Shown one piece after another: positions 1 through 6,382 of a stretch of DNA of 13,264 bases. A program made the position numbers and the translations under genes. The DNA is from Thermofilaceae archaeon. Its GTDB lineage: Archaea > Thermoproteota > Thermoprotei > Thermofilales > Thermofilaceae. The notes beneath the pieces are model-generated. The model searched no databases and was not told the DNA's origin. It worked only from the letters and a program-made list of their open reading frames with translations. The stretch is taken from assembly GCA_027017025.1 (NCBI GenBank), contig JALURH010000075.1:1154-14417 (forward strand). The letters are read 5' to 3'. How positions within the stretch are numbered: position 1 is the first letter of the stretch; every line of letters starts with the position of its first letter.

Positions 1-324
1 CATTTCCTCCACAACTTTGTTTATAAAACCATTACCGTTAGGTACGACGTCGTTATCTAGGAATATTAGTATGTCTCCGGTAGATAGGGATACGGCATAA
101 TTTAGGGCATAGACCTTACCTTTTCTCTCCCTATTTTCAATAACCCTTATCTTATCTCCATATTTCTTGAGAATCGATTTAACCTCGTTATCAGGCTCAT
201 CTACGATGACTATTACCTCAACTCTATTATCCTTACTCTCATCTCTAAAAATCGCTGATAATAATTGGTCTAGTTTTCTAGCAGTTCTGTATACGGGTAT
301 TATTATAGAGGCCTTATAGGGCAT
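1..324 (-). CDS. Family 2 glycosyltransferase, N-terminal part (runs off left edge)
   Basis: Likely transfers a sugar from an activated nucleotide donor to a lipid or glycan acceptor at the cytoplasmic face of the membrane. The 108 visible codons give a GT-A type fold: strand ASIIIPVYR (residues 5-13), a second strand VEVIVIVDEPDNE (about 35-47) that binds the nucleotide, then KGKVYALNYAVSLSTGD and LIFLDNDVV, where LDND is the DxD-like metal site. This order is typical of GT2 enzymes of the cellulose or hyaluronan synthase and dolichol-sugar type. The ATG at 324 is preceded at 5 bases by GGTG (GGTGTCCC), which supports the start. It lies 25 bases after the membrane protein gene and is probably the fifth gene of the glmS operon. 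The C-terminal part, including any membrane helices, is outside the window, so donor and acceptor cannot be called. Confidence 0.88.
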   Translation of the reverse strand, partial: MPYKASIIIPVYRTARKLDQLLSAIFRDESKDNRVEVIVIVDEPDNEVKSILKKYGDKIRVIENRERKGKVYALNYAVSLSTGDILIFLDNDVVPNGNGFINKVVEEM

Positions 325-349
325 TGGGACACCAACGGTACTAGTTAGA

Positions 350-853
350 TTATTTTACTGTCTTCCATAACCACTTGTTTAAGAAATACGCGTAGATTAA
401 CCCATATATTAGGTAGCTTGTAAGGCCGACTACATTACCTATTATACTTAACCCTTGGTCTATGTGAGGATATGGTGACCCATAGATCATGTTAACAATC
501 ATTGAATAACCATTTAGCACTATAAAGAGAACTAGACCGGCTACAACTCCTTGAATTGGCCAAGTATATTTATCCTTTATTCTCTCTAGAAGTAAGACTA
601 GTAGGGCTCCCGCAATTACACCCACTATAATAGTAAAGATAAACGATCCAATAACAGCGCTGTAGACCATCATACTAATCATCTGCTCCATAAACTCCCC
701 CGGTAATCCCTGTTTAATTAACTGTTTACGTATTTCTTCCTCCATTATAGGTAACATTATTGTGAAAGCATAGTACATCCATGATGCTAGTATAGCTGCT
801 TCGGGTAGAGAAGCTATTAGCCCGGCTTTAGCGCCGGTGGAGTATTTACCCAT
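350..853 (-). CDS. Small four-helix integral membrane protein, unknown function
   Basis: I do not recognise this 167-residue protein. It shows four hydrophobic spans, at about residues 11-35, 62-89, 100-123 and 136-157. Between spans 1 and 2 is a charged amphipathic stretch (MEEEIRKQLIKQGLPGEFMEQM, given here as two pieces: MEEEIRKQLIK and QGLPGEFMEQM). Span 2 is followed by basic LLERIKDK, suggesting that loop is cytoplasmic. There is no signal peptide beyond the first span and no catalytic motif. The ATG at 853 has only a weak purine stretch (TGGGATAAAC) before it. It sits 36 bases after the nucleotidyltransferase gene and 25 before the glycosyltransferase, all on one strand, so a role in glycan assembly, lipid-carrier handling or anchoring of the glycosyltransferase is reasonable but is inference from position only. 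Confidence 0.8.
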   Translation of the reverse strand: MGKYSTGAKAGLIASLPEAAILASWMYYAFTIMLPIMEEEIRKQLIKQGLPGEFMEQMISMMVYSAVIGSFIFTIIVGVIAGALLVLLLERIKDKYTWPIQGVVAGLVLFIVLNGYSMIVNMIYGSPYPHIDQGLSIIGNVVGLTSYLIYGLIYAYFLNKWLWKTVK

Positions 854-889
854 GTTTATCCCATTTTTATATTACACTACGTCATTATT

Positions 890-2065
890 TTATTTTTGCA
901 GAATATCATATAGTTGACCCTGTCTATCCACTAAAATCGCTGGACCAATAACCGAACCGGCTCTAACTCTACTAGAAGGTGCGACATATGCGCCAAGTTT
1001 CTTGTACCTACGTAGAATCCCCTGTAATGGAGGTAACCTAGCTATCTTCACATCTTCAGGCAACTTATTTAATATAGTTACACGTGCCTCTAATACGGCT
1101 CCTGAACCGAGGACACTATCGGTAACCAAGGTGTAGGAACCTACCGTAGCTTCGGGTTGGAGGCTGGTTCTCTTTATTTCACAGAATGCTCCTACGATAG
1201 CTTTCTCCTCCACACAACTATACTCCCTAATAAACGCTCCTTTGCCTATAAATGCTTCTCTACCTATATATGCTGGGCCCTTAATGACGGCGTAGTGGTC
1301 GATAAAAGCGTTTTCCTCAATAATTACTGGGCCTTCGATAACTGCTTCTGGAGAGATCTTTGCTTTCGTACTTATATTACTTGTCTTAAGGTTCGAGAAT
1401 ATTACATATATAGCTGAGATAATGTCCCATGGATACCCTATATCCACCCAATCCCCGGTCCAAAGCGATGCCCGGACAGTTCCTGCCGAAACTAAGGTAT
1501 TGAGGGCCTCTGTAAGTGAGTTTTGTTTATCTACTAGTTCAAAGACTTCTCCGGGCAGTATATATGCTCCAGCTAAGACATATACTGATTCGACCTTCTC
1601 TAAGGGTTTCTCATAGATCTTATGGATTTTTCCGTCTCGGATTACTGCTACGCCATAGGTTTCTTGCTCCTCTAGAGGTACAACAGAGAAAACAGGTAGC
1701 CTAGAGGCATTATATGTTTCGAGGAGAATTCTATACATCTCGATTGGAGCTATAATATCCCCATAAGCCATTAAGAAGTATTTTTCGTGCTCAAACACGT
1801 TTTTTGCAGAAAGTATTGCATCTTCAATGCTATCTCCTCTCTGCTCAATAACGTCTACTTCTACACCATAACTCGAGATAATATGTTCAGCTACCTCCCT
1901 ATTGGATACAATAACGGATATAGAGTGTATACCTATGGCTCTTAATGAGTCAATAACATAATCAACTAATGGTTTTCCAGCTATTCTGACAAGAGGCTTA
2001 GGAAATTCCTCCGATATAGGGAATAATCTTCTGCCCGGACCCCCAGCTAATACCAGTGCTTTCAT
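890..2065 (-). CDS. Sugar-1-phosphate nucleotidyltransferase with left-handed beta-helix tail
   Basis: Joins a nucleoside triphosphate to a sugar-1-phosphate to give an NDP-sugar and pyrophosphate. Residues 1-225 form the nucleotidyltransferase domain: ALVLAGGPGRRLFP (3-16) with FPKPL (21-25) is the NTP-binding signature, GD at 102-103 the metal site, YEKP (151-154) and GDWVDIGYPWD (204-214) contact sugar and metal. Residues about 235-380 carry hexapeptide-type repeats (ISPEAVIEGPVIIEENAFI) of a left-handed beta-helix. Length (391) and architecture match archaeal bifunctional GlmU-like enzymes such as Sulfolobus ST0452 (about 400 residues). Its ATG lies 3 bases after the glmS stop, with GGTGGAG inside the glmS end as ribosome site, so the two are translationally linked. 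That position suggests UDP-N-acetylglucosamine synthesis. However, the His of the acetyltransferase site seems absent (Ser310), so acetylation is uncertain; glucose-1-phosphate uridylyl- or thymidylyltransferase is the alternative. Confidence 0.88.
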   Translation of the reverse strand: MKALVLAGGPGRRLFPISEEFPKPLVRIAGKPLVDYVIDSLRAIGIHSISVIVSNREVAEHIISSYGVEVDVIEQRGDSIEDAILSAKNVFEHEKYFLMAYGDIIAPIEMYRILLETYNASRLPVFSVVPLEEQETYGVAVIRDGKIHKIYEKPLEKVESVYVLAGAYILPGEVFELVDKQNSLTEALNTLVSAGTVRASLWTGDWVDIGYPWDIISAIYVIFSNLKTSNISTKAKISPEAVIEGPVIIEENAFIDHYAVIKGPAYIGREAFIGKGAFIREYSCVEEKAIVGAFCEIKRTSLQPEATVGSYTLVTDSVLGSGAVLEARVTILNKLPEDVKIARLPPLQGILRRYKKLGAYVAPSSRVRAGSVIGPAILVDRQGQLYDILQK

Positions 2066-2068
2066 ACC

Positions 2069-3883
2069 CTACTCCACCGTTACAGTTTTAGCGAGATTAC
2101 GTGGTTTATCGGGATCATAGCCTCTCGATACAGCGGTATAGTAGGCAAGTAATTGGAGAGGAATAATAGAAAGTATAGGCAGGAATATCTCACTTATTCT
2201 AGGCATTGCTACATAGTTGTCGAGCTTAGATATAAGTATAGAGTTCTCTGGGACAACGCCTATCGTATATGCTCCTCTAGCTTTCATCTCCTCTATATTA
2301 CCTAGAAGCCTTCTTTCCAATCTATCCTCAATTGATACAAAAATAACTGGGAAATTTTCTTCTATTAATGCTATGGGGCCATGCTTACTTTCGCCTGCAG
2401 GGTAAGCTTCTGCGTGGATATATGCTATTTCTTTCATCTTAAGTGCCCCCTCCATAGCTATGGGAAGCGAGATCCCTCTACCCAGATAGTAAGCATTGTT
2501 TTTATTCGCAAAATCTCTACCCAAACTTCTAGCCCAGGCTTCGTACATTGAGATTATCCTCTCGGTTTTCTCAGGGATATCTCTTAATACTTTATACAAC
2601 GATTTAGCCTCTATTTGATTAATGGCGCCCCTCTTTTCGGAGAAGTTTATAGCAAGCCATGTAAGAGCGGTTACTTGTGTAGTAAAAGTTTTGGTGGCTG
2701 CTACACCAATCTCTGGTCCAGCTCTAGTATATATAGCTAGGGTACTTTCACGCGGTATAGCGCTGCCAATAATGTTTGAAAGAGCAATAATTCGTGCACC
2801 TCTTTTCTTGAATTCTCTTAGAGCCATTAATGTATCAATTGTTTCACCACTCTGTGAGACAGCAATTAGCAGAGAGTTTTCATCAGCGCTATTTGCATAG
2901 GATAGATACTCGCTAGAAATGAAAGGTATCACTAATTTACCTGCAAGTTTACTCATAATTAATGAGAAAACCAGAGAGGCGTGGTAGCTTGTGCCAGCAG
3001 CTGTAACAAATATTTTCTCTGAATCTAGCATTAATTCAACTGCTTTCTCGTAATTTTCGTCGATTCCCCTAATAGTGTCTCTAATAGCTCTAGGTTGTTC
3101 ATGTATCTCCTTTATCATGAAATGAGGATAGCCCTCTTTTCTAGCCATATCTGGTGTCCAGTCAACAACAATTATTCTCTCGAGATAATTTATCCTTTCA
3201 CCTTTACTATTCTCTAAATATATTTCGACAGGAGTAATATATCCTAGTTCCCCATCATGAACTACTATTACACGTCGGGTATGCTCCAGGAACGCAGGGA
3301 TATCCGATGCTATAAAATTCATTCCTTCACCTACACCTATCACTAGGGGAGAATCTTTACGTGCAAAAAATATTTTCTCTGGCTCATTGGATATCAGGAC
3401 AGCAAAAGCATAGCTTCCCCTAATCATGCTTATAGCTTTCCTGAATGCTTCAAAAGGCTTTAATTCTTTTAAAAACTCTTCAATGAGGTGCGCTAGAACC
3501 TCCGTGTCGGTTTCGCTCTTGAAAACATGTCCAAGATTGGTAAGTTTCTCCTTTAACTCAAGATAGTTCTCTATGATGCCGTTATGGACAACAGCTACTC
3601 TACCAGTACAGTCAGCATGGGGATGGGCATTTACGTCACTAGGAGCACCATGGGTAGCCCATCTTGTATGTCCTACAGCTATACTGCCTGGAACTCGAGA
3701 TAATCCATATCTTGTCTCAACTTCGTGGATCTTTCCTTTCCCCTTCTTGATGAGAATAGTATTGCTAGCTATAGAGGCTATACCTACGCTGTCATAACCC
3801 CTATATTCAAGCTTCTCGAGACCGGATTTAATTATAGATGCAACATTATACCTTAATGAGGCAACTCCGATTATACCACACAC
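2069..3883 (-). CDS. glmS: Glutamine--fructose-6-phosphate aminotransferase (isomerizing)
   Basis: Makes glucosamine-6-phosphate from fructose-6-phosphate with glutamine as nitrogen donor, the first step towards UDP-N-acetylglucosamine; cytoplasmic. The 604 residues are full length for the family. Residues 1-240 are the class II glutamine amidotransferase domain: Cys2 as N-terminal nucleophile after Met removal (MCGIIGV), LEYRGYDS (25-32), GHTRWATHG (71-79), NGIIEN (101-106) and SETDTEVL (123-130). Two sugar isomerase (SIS) domains follow, with TAAGTSYHASL and SQSGETIDT in the first and LGRGISLPIAMEGALKMKEI in the second. The C-terminus NLAKTVTVE is the conserved tail that closes the active site. 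The GTG start at 3883 has no clear ribosome site, but the start is fixed because the catalytic Cys must be residue 2. It begins 9 bases after the upstream 257-codon gene, so translation may depend on reinitiation. Confidence 0.97.
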   Translation of the reverse strand: MCGIIGVASLRYNVASIIKSGLEKLEYRGYDSVGIASIASNTILIKKGKGKIHEVETRYGLSRVPGSIAVGHTRWATHGAPSDVNAHPHADCTGRVAVVHNGIIENYLELKEKLTNLGHVFKSETDTEVLAHLIEEFLKELKPFEAFRKAISMIRGSYAFAVLISNEPEKIFFARKDSPLVIGVGEGMNFIASDIPAFLEHTRRVIVVHDGELGYITPVEIYLENSKGERINYLERIIVVDWTPDMARKEGYPHFMIKEIHEQPRAIRDTIRGIDENYEKAVELMLDSEKIFVTAAGTSYHASLVFSLIMSKLAGKLVIPFISSEYLSYANSADENSLLIAVSQSGETIDTLMALREFKKRGARIIALSNIIGSAIPRESTLAIYTRAGPEIGVAATKTFTTQVTALTWLAINFSEKRGAINQIEAKSLYKVLRDIPEKTERIISMYEAWARSLGRDFANKNNAYYLGRGISLPIAMEGALKMKEIAYIHAEAYPAGESKHGPIALIEENFPVIFVSIEDRLERRLLGNIEEMKARGAYTIGVVPENSILISKLDNYVAMPRISEIFLPILSIIPLQLLAYYTAVSRGYDPDKPRNLAKTVTVE

Positions 3884-3892
3884 AGAGATAAT

Positions 3893-4666
3893 CTATGTAG
3901 CATTCGATAGAAAAACTTTACTTAGCAAATCCATAAATATATTAAGTCTAAGATTGCCAACAATATATTTCCAAGAATTGGAACTTATACTAAATTCTTC
4001 TCCAACTATTTCTATATATTCATCTCCTCTAAGGCTATTTTTAAGAGATCCGGTTTTCTCCACAAAATCCCTACCTAGTGCTGAAGTAATGAATCTCACA
4101 TAGTATTCACTAGTATTTACTGTATTTCCCAGGAGAAGTTTACCTATAGTTAACAGCATTTTAATGTCTTTGATATTAAAGCAACATTTAACCATTTTAC
4201 CATCTCCAATAGCGATATACGGTGAACCTATTTCCGATACTATTCCAGTCAGTTGTGAATAAGTGGTCTTCGCTCTTAACTCAAATAAATTAAACCTCGA
4301 GCGTTCCTCAGTAGAGAATCCATTGGATGCCTCTATAATCCTATAATACCTTGTAAATCTATTACATTCACCACTAATAGAAATTAGGGAGCATGAGATA
4401 AATGCTTCTTCGACATCTTCTCGGGAGAAGATATTGTTTGCATAAACAATACTAATCTCATTTTCAAATTCATCTGATCTTTGAATGTCGGCATATATTC
4501 CCCTGGAAGAGAAGAAACGTTGCCCTTTTCTTATGCCATAGTTGAATGGTGATTCTCTAACCAACTTAAGTAGTTCCGGAGATAAGCCAAAATCTCTGCA
4601 GCAATATATTCTTAGTTCACTAATATTCTCGAAAGTAGAGTATTTCTTAATCAATCCGTATAGCAT
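3893..4666 (-). CDS. Unrecognised 257-residue protein heading the glmS operon
   Basis: I do not recognise a family. The protein is soluble-looking, mixed alpha/beta, without signal peptide or membrane span. Six cysteines are spread as two adjacent pairs and two singles: YCC (22-23), Cys92, Cys101 and KCC (161-162); adjacent pairs could be metal ligands or disulfides, the latter being common inside crenarchaeal cells. A segment SEYYVRFITSALGRDFVEKT (186-205) and TYSQLTGIVSEIGSPYIAIG are the best-looking structured stretches. The ATG at 4666 has no ribosome site but lies about 28 bases from TTTAAA at 4692-4697, which fits a leaderless transcript; this would make it the first gene of the operon with glmS 9 bases downstream. 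A helper or regulatory role in amino-sugar synthesis is only an inference from position. Confidence 0.75.
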   Translation of the reverse strand: MLYGLIKKYSTFENISELRIYCCRDFGLSPELLKLVRESPFNYGIRKGQRFFSSRGIYADIQRSDEFENEISIVYANNIFSREDVEEAFISCSLISISGECNRFTRYYRIIEASNGFSTEERSRFNLFELRAKTTYSQLTGIVSEIGSPYIAIGDGKMVKCCFNIKDIKMLLTIGKLLLGNTVNTSEYYVRFITSALGRDFVEKTGSLKNSLRGDEYIEIVGEEFSISSNSWKYIVGNLRLNIFMDLLSKVFLSNAT

Positions 4667-4723
4667 GCTGAATTGATAATGGGTAGCTAGCTTTAAAGGT
4701 TTTTAATATGAAAAATATATTAT
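4667..4723. promoter_or_regulatory. Divergent promoter region with a shared palindromic TATA box
   Basis: These 57 bases separate two divergent start codons (ATG at 4666 leftward, GTG at 4724 rightward). The self-complementary TTTAAA at 4692-4697, in CTTTAAAGG, is about 28 bases from one start and about 29 from the other, the right distance for TATA boxes of two leaderless transcripts. On the minus strand it is preceded by A-rich AAAAACC, a plausible BRE; on the plus strand a second candidate, TTTTTAATA at 4700-4708, lies nearer the start. No separate operator is evident. Promoter use is inferred from spacing. Confidence 0.55.
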
Positions 4724-5197
4724 GTGAGTAAAGTAAGCTACGTCCTTTCTAGAAAACCTTGGCTTCTACCCTTCCTAGCTATCCTATCGGAGAAGGGGGG
4801 AGTATGCAATAAGCAGGAATTGCTGGAAGAACTGGGTGTATCCTCTAAGCTTCTTAAGACAGCTATCTGGACCCTAAAGAGTAATAATATGATTACTGTA
4901 ACAGAAGGTGGAGAGATAGTATACAGAGGAGATAGACTAGAGATAATTAAGCATCGCAATAAATATGTCTATAGGGTGGGGAAAACTTGGGTGGTAGCAA
5001 CAGTTAAGCGGAGAAGAATTTCTGCGAAAACCATTCCGGATAAAGTCTTGATGGAAATTAGGACTAAAACTAGGCAAGGGTTAGATGCTAAATTGATTTC
5101 GAAAGAACTTAATATAGGTTATGGAACAGTTAAGGATGCTCTACTCATAATAAAAAATACAATATATGATTCTCTTTCTAGCACTAATAAAGAATAA
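4724..5197 (+). CDS. DNA-binding protein with two helix-turn-helix-like segments
   Basis: Probably a transcription regulator or other DNA-binding protein. Residues about 30-58 (KQELLEELGVSSKLLKTAIW and onwards) have the pattern of a winged helix: helix, GVS turn, recognition helix, then a wing with short strands EIVYRGDRLEII and KYVYRVGKTWVVATV. Residues about 105-146 look like a second helix-turn-helix, LISKELNIGYGTVKDALLII. The link KRRR at 95-98 is basic. Size (157) and the lack of an effector domain suggest a simple DNA binder. The GTG start at 4724 has no ribosome site but fits a leaderless transcript from the TATA box 29 bases upstream. The gene shares its promoter with the glmS operon, so it may control that operon and itself; this is inference. 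It is followed after 46 bases by a helical protein gene on the same strand. Confidence 0.72.
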   Translation: MSKVSYVLSRKPWLLPFLAILSEKGGVCNKQELLEELGVSSKLLKTAIWTLKSNNMITVTEGGEIVYRGDRLEIIKHRNKYVYRVGKTWVVATVKRRRISAKTIPDKVLMEIRTKTRQGLDAKLISKELNIGYGTVKDALLIIKNTIYDSLSSTNKE

Positions 5198-5243
5198 GCG
5201 TAAAAAATTAACGTGTATAGAGAAATTATATACAGTGGGGATC

Positions 5244-5711
5244 ATGGAGGAAGTAATAACTCAGATGGAAGATTTACTCAAAGGGATAGAGGAGGGGATT
5301 AAAGAAGGTAAATTCCCTGAGATTTCTAGAATATATATTGAGCATCTAGGTAGAAACATAAGGACAACTCTAAGGGTTTTGAGGGCGGTAACGAGGGAGA
5401 ACACTATACAAACAGGTATAAGTCCTAGTTCTAGGAGTGCAATGTATAATTTGAGGAGGGCTTTCTACGCTGTAATTGGGAGATTAGCTAAAGAACAAGG
5501 AGTAGATAAGAATAGAAGTGCACAGGAGTGGAGAAAAGCTGCATCAAAGCTAATAGAGGAGATAGGTAAAGCTGGTATAAGTGAGGCACCAATGAAAATT
5601 GTCTTATCTTACGACATAATAGAGGAAGATGGAGTAAAATACATGAAGCTAGAAAAAGCTGAAATACTCTACTTTGAGCTGGAAGGACTATTAGAGATAA
5701 ATCTTAAATAA
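5244..5711 (+). CDS. Unrecognised 155-residue mostly helical protein
   Basis: No family recognised. Residues 1-110 are predicted helical and charged: IEEGIKEGKFPEISRIYIEH, a basic helix IRTTLRVLRAVTREN (39-53), RSAMYNLRRAFYAVIGRLAK (64-83) and EWRKAASKLIEEIGKAGI. The last 40 residues read as beta strands (MKIVLSYDIIEEDGVKYMKL, then KAEILYFELEGLLEI). No Cys, no membrane span. An ATG at 5166 is in frame, but it would overlap the previous gene, has no ribosome site, and would add 26 residues without the look of protein. The ATG at 5244 follows GTGGGGATC, a good ribosome site, so I use it. It probably forms a two-gene operon with the helix-turn-helix protein and could be its partner. Confidence 0.78.
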   Translation: MEEVITQMEDLLKGIEEGIKEGKFPEISRIYIEHLGRNIRTTLRVLRAVTRENTIQTGISPSSRSAMYNLRRAFYAVIGRLAKEQGVDKNRSAQEWRKAASKLIEEIGKAGISEAPMKIVLSYDIIEEDGVKYMKLEKAEILYFELEGLLEINLK

Positions 5712-5744
5712 ATATCCAGTGACACCCAACTTAATTTATGTAGA

Positions 5745-6041
5745 CTAGAGTAGTTTTTCTAACCCATATTTATAGGGACCCTGCCACAAAAGTCTCGTTA
5801 ACTCTTCTACCTCCTTTTCACCAAGTACGCGTGAGGCAAGTCTAACTATATTTTCAAATGTAGGTTTTCTCCTTACTCTTTTAACCGAAGGTTTTATCTC
5901 AGGATGCTCATCAATCAACATTCTAGCCATTTCCTCGAATATCTTTCTCCCCTCGGAGTTTAAAACATCATATGAGAAGTACGTTGTATAGCCTAGTATG
6001 AGTTTTCTGAGAAGGACCTCGATATCTCGTCCAATTTTCAC
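5745..6041 (-). CDS. Small helical protein of unknown function (98 residues)
   Basis: Not recognised. The 98 residues are charged and mainly helical: IEVLLRKLILGYTTYFSYDV near the start, GRKIFEEMARMLIDEHPEI (31-49), a basic linker KPSVKRVRRKPT (50-61), and IVRLASRVLGEKEVEELTRL in the second half, ending WQGPYKYGLEKLL. The basic linker would suit nucleic-acid contact, but there is no clear domain. The start is GTG at 6041, with no ribosome site. It begins 21 bases after the 48-residue gene on the same strand and the two likely share a transcript. It ends 33 bases from the convergent plus-strand gene. Confidence 0.68.
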   Translation of the reverse strand: MKIGRDIEVLLRKLILGYTTYFSYDVLNSEGRKIFEEMARMLIDEHPEIKPSVKRVRRKPTFENIVRLASRVLGEKEVEELTRLLWQGPYKYGLEKLL

Positions 6042-6062
6042 AATAAAAATATGATTTTTAGA

Positions 6063-6209
6063 TTATTTTACTCTTACTAGTAATTTTTCTCCACCAACTT
6101 TTACAACGATGGCTGGGGGAGGTGCTGTAACTCTGAGAACCTTGAATCCTCTACCTTTATATCTTTTTAGGAAATCTCCTAATGTTAATATTTTCTCCGT
6201 CCTAACCAC
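6063..6209 (-). CDS. Small 48-residue basic protein, unknown
   Basis: A short frame that length filters miss. From GTG at 6209 it reads MVRTEKILTLGDFLKRYKGR, then FKVLRVTAPPPAIVVKVGG and ends LLVRVK before TAA at 6063-6065. The pattern of a basic helix followed by alternating hydrophobic strands around APPPA looks like a compact alpha-beta fold and not random translation; the plus strand here lacks such a pattern. An in-frame TGA lies five codons upstream of the GTG, so the start is tightly limited (CTG just before is the only other near-cognate). A TATA-like GATTATACA on the minus strand (6236-6244) lies about 31 bases upstream, fitting a leaderless transcript. It is probably cotranscribed with the 98-residue gene 21 bases downstream. 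Function unknown. Confidence 0.6.
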   Translation of the reverse strand: MVRTEKILTLGDFLKRYKGRGFKVLRVTAPPPAIVVKVGGEKLLVRVK

Positions 6210-6231
6210 CAGTTTATTTCATATAGCTAGG

Positions 6232-6259
6232 TTATTGTATAATCATCAATTGACAATAA
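6232..6259. promoter_or_regulatory. Inverted repeat over the TATA box of the small-gene pair
   Basis: TTATTGT (6232-6238) and its exact reverse complement ACAATAA (6253-6259) are separated by 14 bases. The left arm overlaps the minus-strand TATA-like box GATTATACA (6236-6244), about 31 bases before the GTG at 6209. An operator for a dimeric repressor would look like this. AT-rich DNA produces such repeats by chance fairly often, so this is tentative. Confidence 0.3.
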
Positions 6260-6314
6260 TCCGTAATACCTGGGTAAATACCGTGTTAGGATACCTTACT
6301 ACGCAGCTATAATC

Positions 6315-6347
6315 AATGGTTTCCCAACTAGTTTGATGGAAACTATT
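6315..6347. promoter_or_regulatory. Imperfect inverted repeat upstream of the aminotransferase gene
   Basis: AATGGTTTCC (6315-6324) and GGAAACTATT (6338-6347) pair at nine of ten positions, with one G/T mismatch, around a 13-base spacer that itself holds the palindrome AACTAGTT (6326-6333). It lies directly upstream of or on the TATA-like DNA (TATTAA at 6344-6349, AAATATATT at 6357-6365) of the plus-strand aminotransferase gene. No plus-strand gene ends before it, so a terminator is unlikely and an operator is the better reading. Confidence 0.35.
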
Positions 6348-6382
6348 AACTTATGTAAATATATTATATTCTCGGTGAATAA

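Noticed and set aside
2622..2900. Plus-strand open frame of 92 codons inside glmS
   Set aside because: Antisense shadow of a strongly conserved SIS domain; other plus-strand frames within 1157-1704, 2217-2405 and 3573-3797 are rejected for the same reason.
5166..5243. In-frame ATG at 5166 as start of the 155-residue protein
   Set aside because: It would overlap the preceding gene by 32 bases, has no ribosome site, and the extra 26 residues do not look like protein; ATG 5244 follows GTGGGGATC.
6109..6312. Plus-strand open frame of 67 codons across the divergent region
   Set aside because: It runs antisense to the 48-residue gene and through promoter DNA, with no domain-like composition; the minus-strand reading is much better.
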